This document shows, piece after piece, positions 56,786-64,000 of a stretch of DNA of 64,000 bases. The notes under the pieces were generated by a model. That model was not told where the DNA came from. It ran no database searches and saw nothing but the letters and a program-made list of their open reading frames with translations. The position numbers and the translations under genes are program-made. This DNA is from Vibrio sonorensis. GTDB taxonomy: Bacteria; Pseudomonadota; Gammaproteobacteria; Enterobacterales; Vibrionaceae. The stretch lies in contig NZ_LJJE01000092.1 in NCBI RefSeq assembly GCF_001854765.1, forward strand, positions 305,039-369,038. Reading direction: 5' to 3'. Each line of letters starts with the position of its first letter. Position 1 is the first letter of the stretch.

Positions 56786-58030
56786 ATGGAAAGTGAATCC
56801 AGTTTGTTTAAATGGCAACGAATCCAACGGTTTAATTTTTCGGTGTGGACGGTCTTAGGTGGCGTTCTACTTGCCCGAACCAGCTACTTTATGGCTTGGC
56901 CCTTTTTGATAGTGTTTCTGTATCAAGATTATGGTATTTCTGCGATAGACGTGGGTGCAATGCTAGCGACTTCGGCCTTGGTTGGGTCTGTCGCCGGTTT
57001 GTACACTGGGTACCTCTCTGACCGTTTTGGCCGCAAAGTGGTGATGATGGCGGGAGTCTTGATTGCGATACTGGCATACTCTGGCATTGCCATGGCGAAC
57101 CAAGCATGGCAGTTTTTTGTTCTTATTGTGATGAGCGGCTTGATGAGGCCGATGATCGAAGCGCCTTCTAAAGCGGTAATAGGTGACAATTTACAAAACC
57201 TAACCGACCGAGAACTCGCGCTCAATATTCGCTATTTTCTATTGAACTTAGGTGGTGCTTTTGGCCCGCTTATAGGTGTAACTTTAGCATTGAGTGCGCC
57301 CCAAGATCTGTTTTATATAACGGGTGTAACTTATGTTATCTACGGTATTTGGCTGTTCTTTGGCATCGAGCGCAGAGGGAAGTTCAAAAAGCCAGACCTA
57401 TCTCAATTGCCCAATTTTAGAGCGACGCTAAATGTCATCCGCAAAGATAGGGTGTTTATGCTGTTGATGGTGGCAAACTTCATCATGATGTTTGTTTACG
57501 CGCAGTTAGATTCATCAATTCCGCAGGTGATTGTACGTTCAACGGGTGACGAAGCAGCATCGATTATCGCGGGACTAGTGCTGGTGAACACGCTGACCAT
57601 TATTGTGTTCCAGTTCCCGATGTTAAAGCTTTTGGAGAAAGTCCCTCTATTTACACGTACCCGAATAGGGATGCTTTTGATGGGTGCGGCTCAGGTTGGT
57701 TTTATGCTCACACCGGTTGACTGGCCTATTGGCTGGGGGATCGCATGTTTTGTTTTAAGCCTAGGAGAAGTGATTGCGTTTCCGACCTTAAATGTTCAAA
57801 TAGATAGACTTGCTCCTGCCCACTTAAGAGGCTCTTATTTTGGTGCTGCAGCCCTTTATTCCTTGGGTTTTGCCGCTGCTCCATTATTGGGGGGGATCGT
57901 GATCGAAAGCTTAAACGCCAACTGGCTATTTGGTAGTTGTGTACTTCTCTGTGCCGTGATGGCGATCTTGTACAAAGCAGCAGAAGCGACGGAAGATACA
58001 GTGGAAAGAGAGACAGCAAATCAAAACTAG
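56786..58030 (+). CDS. MFS transporter, MdtH-like
   Basis: 414 residues from ATG 56786, with AAGGAG ten bases upstream. There are twelve helices. Motif A is 'GYLSDRFGRKVVMMAGV' and helix 1 holds 'VLLARTSYFMAWPFLIVFLY'. 'SGLMRPMIEAPSKAVIGDNL' and 'LNIRYFLLNLGGAFGPLIG' recall the MdtH/YceL group of drug exporters. It is monocistronic between two terminators. The substrate is unknown. Confidence 0.88.
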   Translation: MESESSLFKWQRIQRFNFSVWTVLGGVLLARTSYFMAWPFLIVFLYQDYGISAIDVGAMLATSALVGSVAGLYTGYLSDRFGRKVVMMAGVLIAILAYSGIAMANQAWQFFVLIVMSGLMRPMIEAPSKAVIGDNLQNLTDRELALNIRYFLLNLGGAFGPLIGVTLALSAPQDLFYITGVTYVIYGIWLFFGIERRGKFKKPDLSQLPNFRATLNVIRKDRVFMLLMVANFIMMFVYAQLDSSIPQVIVRSTGDEAASIIAGLVLVNTLTIIVFQFPMLKLLEKVPLFTRTRIGMLLMGAAQVGFMLTPVDWPIGWGIACFVLSLGEVIAFPTLNVQIDRLAPAHLRGSYFGAAALYSLGFAAAPLLGGIVIESLNANWLFGSCVLLCAVMAILYKAAEATEDTVERETANQN

Positions 58031-58061
58031 TTTGCAAGGCTGACGTTACTTGTGGCGGATG

Positions 58062-58100
58062 AAAAAGTAGAAAAGACGCAATGTCTCTTCTACTTTTTTT
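58062..58100. terminator. Bidirectional terminator between MFS and MscS genes
   Basis: AAAGTAGAAAAGAC pairs with GTCTCTTCTACTTT (one mismatch) across GCAAT, with A and T runs on either side. Confidence 0.85.
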
Positions 58101-58107
58101 TAAAGGG

Positions 58108-59193
58108 TTAGGAAAGGATCTGTGGTTCTGCTTGTGAAGCGACTTGCGGATCCAGTTTTATAGTCTGGGTAGGGTAGGCAATATCCGCATCATGTTGGTG
58201 AATAATGGTCATAATTTTCAGCAACACATCTTGTTTTACTTCGTGATAGCGAATCCAGTTTACTGTTTTGGTAAAGGTGTAAACCATCAGATCTAGTGAT
58301 GAAGGACCAAATCCGTTGAAATTTACAATCAAGGTTTGTCTAGTATCTATGTCGGGATGCTCGGACAACATCGCCTTGATGTCATCGACTAAGGTTTCTA
58401 CTTTTGCTGCATCGTCATAGCGCACCCCTATGGTTTCGTAGATACGACGATTGAGCATTCTGGAAGGGTTTTCGACTACAATATTGCTAAAAACAGAGTT
58501 GGGAACGTATAACGGTCGTTTGTCAAAAGTACGAATGATGGTCATGCGCCAGCCGATTCTCTCTACCGTACCCTCAATCTGCCTGTCAGGGGAGCGCACC
58601 CAGTCACCGACTTTAAACGGGCGATCAAAGTAAATCATCATACCGCCAAAAAAGTTAGACAGTAGGTCTTTTGCTGCCAAACCGACAATTAAACCACTGA
58701 CACCACCAAAGGTCAGTAAGCCCGATAAACTCAATCCAAAGGCTTGCATAACGCTCAGCATACCGATAGCGGTAAAGAATAGTCTGGCTACTTTGGCAAT
58801 GGCTTGAACGGTGGTTTCATCTCGCTTCTTTTCACTTAAAACATAGTGTTCGATGTTTTCGATAAGCCGCATCATGATCCAAATAAAAATACCAATAATG
58901 AGGATCGTTTTTAAGGTGCTTAACCAGTTGAGTTCATCGCCCATCTGTTGCTGAAGTAAATAGCCAATAGAAATCGTTGCGGGCCAACACCAAATCAAAG
59001 TACTGATCGGGGTTTTTAGTGCAGCGAGAATGAGATCGTCCCACTTAAAGGGGGTTTTCTGGGTTAGGATTTCTAATCGGTTATAAACAATGCGCCAGAG
59101 TACCCATGCGAAAAAACTCGCAGCGGTTATAAACAAAACATTGGTATCCCAGCGCTGGATAAATTCAGTCAGTGAGGTTAGCCATTCATTCAT
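58108..59193 (-). CDS. MscS-family mechanosensitive ion channel
   Basis: 361 residues. Four helices: the pore-lining TM3 region is 'LLTFGGVSGLIVGLAAKDLL' with 'SNFFGGMMIYFDRPFKVGDW'. The beta domain has 'EGTVERIGWRMTIIRTFDKR' and 'YVPNSVFSNIVVENPSRM'. The C-terminal domain follows standard MscS order, making it a YnaI/YbdG-sized family member rather than minimal MscS. It protects cells from hypo-osmotic shock. The next divergent genes are ktrAB for potassium uptake, also osmotic in theme. Confidence 0.93.
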   Translation of the reverse strand: MNEWLTSLTEFIQRWDTNVLFITAASFFAWVLWRIVYNRLEILTQKTPFKWDDLILAALKTPISTLIWCWPATISIGYLLQQQMGDELNWLSTLKTILIIGIFIWIMMRLIENIEHYVLSEKKRDETTVQAIAKVARLFFTAIGMLSVMQAFGLSLSGLLTFGGVSGLIVGLAAKDLLSNFFGGMMIYFDRPFKVGDWVRSPDRQIEGTVERIGWRMTIIRTFDKRPLYVPNSVFSNIVVENPSRMLNRRIYETIGVRYDDAAKVETLVDDIKAMLSEHPDIDTRQTLIVNFNGFGPSSLDLMVYTFTKTVNWIRYHEVKQDVLLKIMTIIHQHDADIAYPTQTIKLDPQVASQAEPQILS

Positions 59194-59487
59194 CGAAATA
59201 TTCTGTAATTTAGTTTAGGAGCGAAATACAACCCTACGCGACTCTTAACCAGAGATCTAGTGAGATTGGCTCAGAGTAACTTTTTGATATTGCGGCGATA
59301 TCAATTTCGGTCAGAATTTTGTCAGAGCGGGTATTTACCATTTGAATAACAGTTTAGACAGGCGCACAATTTTGAGCACTCTGTAAGGTCATTTCGGTGA
59401 CAAGCATCGAGATATTTCCTATGGTGGATGCACTCTTATTGTTACGCGATCGTTTTGATTGAGAGACAGAAAAAGAAGGGGTCAATA

Positions 59488-60149
59488 ATGAAACCAGAGA
59501 GAAGACAATTTGCCGTAATCGGTTTAGGGCGTTTTGGGCTTACAGTGTGTCACGAACTGGTGGATGCGGGGGCTCAGGTATTAGCGATTGATATCGACGA
59601 AGATAAAGTTCGCGAGGCTATGGGGTTTGCAACTCAAGCATTAGTTGCAAACTGCACCAGTGAAGAAGTGGTCGAAGAGCTAAAACTAGGCGATTACGAT
59701 ATGGTTATGGTCTCTATCGGCACTGATGTCAACGCAAGTATCTTGACTACCTTGATAGCAAAGGAGTCAGGTGCAAAGTCGGTCTGGGTAAAAGCCAACG
59801 ACAAACATCACGTCAAAATCCTGCAAAAAATCGGTGCCGACCACATTATTTTACCTGAGCGAGATATGGGAATGCGTGTCGCGAGGAAAATGCTAGACAA
59901 GCAAGTACTGGAGTTTCATCAACTTGGTTCTGGTGTTGCTATGACGGAAATTGTTATCAGTGCGGCGCAAATGGGAAAAACATTGGGCGAACTGTCACTT
60001 TGTAAAAACCGCGATTTGAGCTACTCGGATTTAAACGCGGACCGGAAATAGAGAGTGTACCTGATATGAGCAGGACATTAGAGATTGGTGATGTTTTGAT
60101 TGTTGCGGGGCCACAACTAACTCTGTCTCAGACGTTAAAGCAGTTGTAG
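59488..60149 (+). CDS. ktrA: KtrA potassium-uptake regulatory subunit, frameshifted in this sequence
   Basis: Start ATG 59488 after GGGGTCAAT. The RCK N-domain has 'FAVIGLGRFGLTVCHELVDA' and 'VLAIDIDEDKVREA', an NAD/ATP-binding Rossmann fold. The first frame stops at TAG after 60048, but the C-domain continues in the other frame as 'LLGFKRGPEIESVPDM' to 'LIVAGPQLTLSQTLKQL'. One C is missing near 60021. Joined length is 220 residues, the same as V. alginolyticus KtrA as I recall it. It gates KtrB with ATP and lies 2 bp upstream of it. Confidence 0.93.
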
Positions 60150-60151
60150 TT

Positions 60152-61512
60152 ATGTTTTCTAACTTTGCTTCCGTTTACGCCTTAAAGCTAGAGGGCAAAA
60201 GTAAGAAAGGCTCTGAGCCGCGGATTATCTTGCTCAGTTTTCTCGCCGTTCTTCTTCCTGCCTCGGTGTTACTGACACTGCCTGTATTTTCAGTCACTGG
60301 GCTGAGCATCACTGATGCGCTTTTTACTGCGACATCTGCCATTAGTGTAACGGGATTAGGAGTTGTCGATACTGGGAAGCACTTCACCTTTGCCGGTCAA
60401 CTGTTATTGATGCTTTTAATGCAAGTGGGTGGGCTTGGACAAATGACATTGTCCGCTGTGCTGCTTTATTTGTTTGGAGTAAAACTCTCTCTTCGTCAGC
60501 AAGCTTTAACCAAAGGCGCTTTGGGGCAAGATGTCAGGATCAATCTTCGAAGCTTAGTAAAAAAAATCATCTTATTTGCAGTGATTGCCGAAACGATTGG
60601 TGTGGTGATATTGGCGATTCAGTGGGTTCCAGAGATGGGGTGGCAGCAGGGCTATTTTACGCAACATTCCACGCGGTTTCTGCGTTCAACAATGCTGGGT
60701 TTTCACTGTTTTCAAACAGTATGATGAATTTTGCTGACTCTGGTCTGGTGATATTTGCGCTTTCCGCGCTGTTTATCATGGGAGGACTTGGCTTTACTGT
60801 GGTTGGTGATGTTGCCATAAACTGGCGCAGGGGGGTCAAAAGTTTACAACTGCACAGCAAAATCATGTTGGTGGGTACACCCGCTTTACTGCTTGCGGGT
60901 ACCTTGTTCGTTTACCTATTAGAACGCAGCAATGTTGAGACATTGGGCTCACTGGATGCTAGTGGACAATGGCTAGCGGCATTCTTTCAGTCGGCCAGTG
61001 CGAGGACGGCTGGCTTTAACAGTGTCGATTTAGCTCAATTTACCCAACCTACGCTGTTAATTATGATCGTTTTAATGTTGATCGGTGCGGGTTCAACCTC
61101 TACTGGTGGCGGGATTAAAGTCTCGACGTTTGCAGTGGCATTTGTGGCCACGTGGGCATTTTTACGCCAGAAGAAGCACGTAGTGATGTTTCAACGCAGT
61201 GTAAGCTGGGAGACAGTGACTAAATCACTGGCGATCATTGTCGTGAGTGGGGCGGTGTTAACCATTGCCATGTTTGTACTAATGATCAGTGAAAACGCAC
61301 CATTCGAAAAAGTGGTGTTTGAAACTATTTCGGCATTTGCAACGGTTGGCCTCACCGTGGGACTGACTGAGCAGCTTTCGGAAGTAGGGAAGTATGTGAT
61401 GATTGTGGTAATGATAATCGGGCGAATAGGCCCTTTGACATTGGCTTATATGCTTGCTCGACCGGAACCGTCGATCATTAAATATCCGCGAGATTCAGTG
61501 TTAACGGGCTGA
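60152..61512 (+). CDS. ktrB: KtrB sodium-dependent potassium transporter, frameshifted in this sequence
   Basis: The first frame gives the N-terminal MPM repeats ('TSAISVTGLGVVDTG' filter region and 'QVGGLGQMTLSAVLLYL'). It ends falsely after 'EMGWQQG'. The next frame carries 'LFYATFHAVSAFNNAGFSLF', 'QSASARTAGFNSVDLAQFT', 'GAGSTSTGGGIKVSTFAVAF' and 'TISAFATVGLTVGLTE', the remaining filter loops. One G or C is missing at 60649-60652. Joined length is 453 residues. It is the membrane pore of the KtrAB system. Confidence 0.93.
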
Positions 61513-61953
61513 TTACTTCTCTTTAAAGTGCTGAGACAGAACAGCTCTGCGATTATTCGCAGAGCCAGAGCCTTCCATATCCACCGTGTGTTCATAGCCT
61601 TGCTTAATAAAGCGCTGAAGTGGCATTTTAGGGTTTACTCGTTTGAGTTGTGGCGATTCAAATGTACCGGAAAGTTGGTATATCGCTATCCCATTTCCCG
61701 TCTGAATTGTTATCTCTTGACCGTTAAAGTCAAACTGAGTGGTGACAAATCGTCCATTGCGCCACACGCCGTTTGCGTTGAGGGTGAGCACTTCGGTGTT
61801 GTATTTGGGGGTCCCGATTTCTATCCATTTTCCGTACACATGCCTTGGGTGCACGTAATCTTGATAACTGAAATAGAGTAGAAGAGAGAAGCCAACGGCT
61901 AAAAGGGCGAAAGCGGTAGAAAAGGCATACTTATAAAAAGTGATTCTCGTCAT
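61513..61953 (-). CDS. Single-helix membrane protein, DUF2850-like
   Basis: 146 residues from ATG 61953, which follows AAAGG; ATG 62004 is an alternative giving 163. One N-terminal membrane helix ('AFALLAVGFSLLLYFSY') precedes a periplasmic beta-rich domain with 'YGKWIEIGTPKYNTEVLTLN' and 'NGVWRNGRFVTTQFDFNGQE'. I associate this with DUF2850, which is found mainly in Vibrio. Its stop abuts that of ktrB. Function is unknown. Confidence 0.75.
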   Translation of the reverse strand: MTRITFYKYAFSTAFALLAVGFSLLLYFSYQDYVHPRHVYGKWIEIGTPKYNTEVLTLNANGVWRNGRFVTTQFDFNGQEITIQTGNGIAIYQLSGTFESPQLKRVNPKMPLQRFIKQGYEHTVDMEGSGSANNRRAVLSQHFKEK

Positions 61954-62122
61954 CAGCGAATGCCTTTTCACATTGGTTTTAAACTTGCCTTGGCTCGCCA
62001 TCATATTAAGTACTACCTAAACTACATCATTTGTGCATTGTAGGTTGCTGTAGAACTGAAATGATTGCAATCCTCTAATAATAAAGTTTGATCTTGTGCC
62101 AAAAGTTATGAAAGTCAATGCT

Positions 62123-63430
62123 TTATAGATAAGCCAGTACGAGACTTCTTACATCAACTTTCGCATTAAGCCTAGATGCTAATAAGTATAGCCCACCTAT
62201 TTTTCGGTGTAGAAAAAGCGCATCAGCTGGCGGTGTGTGCCAATAGTTCTGCTCAAAGCTAAGAATTCGTCCTGCCTCGCGTAAACGAGTGGCTAAGTCA
62301 CTGTTGCCAAAATCGTATTGCCCATTGTGAAGCATAGGCTCACAAGCCATATAAACAAGATCCAAAATGGCCTTTTTCTGCTCACTTAATATCTGCTGAT
62401 TAAAAAAGCCGATCGTGGAGAGTGCCTTTTCTAAGCCCTGCATATCTTGATTGATCACGGACTGAAAAGCGCGACGATAGCCATCGCTAAATGAGGTTTT
62501 GTATTCTCTCGTTGCCCCAAAGTCGAGTAAAACGATTTTGCCCGTATCCGTGTTGTAGAGATAGTTGGCAAAGTTGGGATCCGTCTGTACTAGCTTGAAC
62601 TCAAATAATTCTTTAAAGAGCAAATTTAACAGCTGAGTCATAACATGGTTTCTAGTTGATAATTCGCATCGCTGGATAGATTCTATCGGGATCCCTTCGA
62701 CCAAACTCATGGTTAGTACGGTGTCACTAGAAAGATCTAAGTGCGGTTTTGGCACAACAAAATGTTCACTGCTGCCCAAGTAAGAGTGAAACTTTTCGAG
62801 CATTGCAGCTTCGCGCTGGTAGTTGGCTTCGTCGTGCAACTGATGACGCGCCTCTTCAAGTAACCCCTCTAGGTCAACCCCTTTTGGGATCAAGCCGACG
62901 ATATTGAGCAAGGTACTTACATTGGTCACGTCACTATCAATGCTGTTTTTTACTCCGGGGTACTGTACTTTTACCGCAACGTTAACTCCGTCATCTGTTA
63001 TTGCCTTGTGCACTTGACCAATGGACGCACTGGCTATGGGGGCGTAGTTAAATGCCATAAACTGGCTCTTCCACTCTTGCCCCAACCCCTTGCTCATGGT
63101 GTCAGTGAGTTGACTAGGGAGCATGGGATTCGCATCGGCTCTTAAACGAGCAAGTATGTCGGCTAACTCTGGGCTAATCAGATCCCCTGAATCCATAGAG
63201 ATCATTTGACCAATTTTCATAGCCGCGCCCCGTAAGTGGGCCAACTGATTGGTCACTTTTAATATATTGTCGGGTGTAAGGAGCAGGTCCTTTGTATTCG
63301 GTTTTTGACCTTTGATTAATTGCTTGGTCCCTTGACTGACTATATTGCCGCCAATTCGAGTGGCAAGGGAGGCGACTTTTCCAAACCTGGACAGCCTATT
63401 AGTGGGTATTTTCGATGCTTTGTTTGTCAT
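62123..63430 (-). CDS. ABC1/AarF (UbiB-like) atypical kinase
   Basis: 435 residues. Family marks: the KxGQ motif 'GAAMKIGQMISMDSGDLISP', the Ala-rich loop 'NYAPIASASIGQVHKA', the invariant Lys in 'VAVKVQYPGV', the ExD region 'QTDPNFANYLYN', and 'IVLLDFGATREY'. There are no C-terminal membrane helices, unlike true UbiB, so this is the shorter ABC1 paralogue. Relatives assist coenzyme Q or lipid metabolism; the substrate is not known. It is monocistronic and divergent from ppnP. Confidence 0.9.
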   Translation of the reverse strand: MTNKASKIPTNRLSRFGKVASLATRIGGNIVSQGTKQLIKGQKPNTKDLLLTPDNILKVTNQLAHLRGAAMKIGQMISMDSGDLISPELADILARLRADANPMLPSQLTDTMSKGLGQEWKSQFMAFNYAPIASASIGQVHKAITDDGVNVAVKVQYPGVKNSIDSDVTNVSTLLNIVGLIPKGVDLEGLLEEARHQLHDEANYQREAAMLEKFHSYLGSSEHFVVPKPHLDLSSDTVLTMSLVEGIPIESIQRCELSTRNHVMTQLLNLLFKELFEFKLVQTDPNFANYLYNTDTGKIVLLDFGATREYKTSFSDGYRRAFQSVINQDMQGLEKALSTIGFFNQQILSEQKKAILDLVYMACEPMLHNGQYDFGNSDLATRLREAGRILSFEQNYWHTPPADALFLHRKIGGLYLLASRLNAKVDVRSLVLAYL

Positions 63431-63718
63431 TGTGATACCGTCTTATCAAACCCCTATCGCGAGTTTAGCCTCATGGTGGCTTAGATAGGAAAGCCCATAT
63501 TGAAACTGTACCAACGGATCGGTTGATAGTCTCGGAGTAAACATTCTAGTTGAATCATAGAGATGTATACGTTTCTAATCATCATTTATATCAGTTTACC
63601 CAGCAAGAATAGTCGTCTGAGTTCCTATTATCCTTGATGAAAAGAAGAAGTTACGGTAAAAGTTGTTGTTTGTTAAAGTTGTTGCGCTGAATTAGCGCGG
63701 TATTCAAGGAAGAGTAAA

Positions 63719-64000
63719 ATGATAAAACACAATGTTTATTTTCAAGGTGGCGTACAATCCTTAGGTTTCACACAAAGTCAGGACAACTCAAGTGTTGGTG
63801 TTATGGCGCCAGGTGAATACACTTTTGGTACAGAAGCGGCTGAGCGCATGACCGTCGTCAAAGGAGCGTTAACAATTAGGCGCAAATCCGATAGCGACTG
63901 GATGACATTTAATAGTGGTGAATCGTTTGAAGTTGAGGCCAACTCATCGTTTGACCTTAAAGTTGAAGCATCCACGGCTTACTTGTGTGAATACTTATAT
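63719..64000 (+). CDS. ppnP: Pyrimidine/purine nucleoside phosphorylase PpnP (YaiE/DUF1255), reaching the right edge
   Basis: 94 codons without a stop, the full length of E. coli PpnP, so only the stop codon is probably missing. AAGGAAGAG precedes ATG 63719. The cupin has 'VQSLGFTQSQDNSSVGVMAP', 'GEYTFGTEAAERMTVVKGAL' and the C-terminal 'SSFDLKVEASTAYLCEYLY'. It phosphorolyses a broad range of nucleosides. Confidence 0.92.
   Translation, partial: MIKHNVYFQGGVQSLGFTQSQDNSSVGVMAPGEYTFGTEAAERMTVVKGALTIRRKSDSDWMTFNSGESFEVEANSSFDLKVEASTAYLCEYLY

Noticed and set aside
56658..56858. 66-codon frame between the metallo-hydrolase terminator and the MFS gene
   Set aside because: It begins inside the terminator hairpin and overlaps the MFS start; there is no recognisable motif.

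Overview
The window reads as chromosome of a marine gammaproteobacterium, most probably a Vibrio or close relative. Support comes from a KtrA/KtrB pair of Vibrio length, a DUF2850-like protein, the aa3 oxidase cluster layout, a PpnP homologue, many short two-component and c-di-GMP genes, and moderate GC. No rRNA, tRNA, insertion sequence, prophage or CRISPR array is visible. Both ends cut genes: azlC on the left and ppnP on the right.

Layout. 1-4.3 kb: azlC (partial), AraC regulator, LysE exporter, GNAT, phosphohexomutase with a Fur-like box. 4.6-12.3 kb: a cytochrome aa3 oxidase cluster (coxB-coxA-ctaG-coxC, an opposed DUF2909 gene, surf1, an Sco-like gene, ctaA, ctaB). 12.4-18.4 kb: HxlR regulator opposed to fabB, a DUF6500-like gene, a VOC remnant, dbpA and aroG with a TyrR box. 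18.5-25.6 kb: a giant SEL1 lipoprotein, periplasmic alpha-amylase malS, a SetB-like MFS exporter with a divergent AraC regulator, and a VOC gene with a Fur-like box. 25.8-34.2 kb: a TonB-dependent receptor facing a three-gene signalling operon (REC-EAL, hybrid kinase with Hpt, YfiR-domain/kinase fusion). 34.4-41.7 kb: a secreted protein, a methyltransferase, LysR with glutathione-dependent formaldehyde detoxification (frmA, fghA), GNAT, and a quinone-reductase-like gene with its TetR regulator. 41.7-45.8 kb: LysR / MFS / accD paralogue / LysR. 46.4-52.9 kb: a seven-gene operon joining a LolCDE-like ABC transporter, a LolA-like protein, an outer-membrane barrel and a LytS/LytTR two-component system. 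52.9-64 kb: CSS-EAL phosphodiesterase, TetR with a metallo-hydrolase, MFS, MscS channel, ktrAB, DUF2850-like, an ABC1/UbiB kinase and ppnP.

Two loci deserve most attention. The 46.4-52.9 kb operon looks like a dedicated, self-regulated lipid or lipoprotein route across the envelope. The accD paralogue carries Leu at the position matching Met203 of E. coli AccD, the change I recall being linked to andrimid resistance, and it sits beside an MFS transporter and its own LysR gene.

A caution on data quality: ten genes (ctaB, dbpA, the SEL1 lipoprotein, malS, the YfiR-kinase, REC-EAL, a GNAT, accD, ktrA, ktrB) are broken by single-base length changes, eleven in all, nearly all one base missing from a homopolymer run. 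Both halves of each gene remain fully family-like. I therefore treat them as one gene each and suspect sequencing error rather than gene decay.
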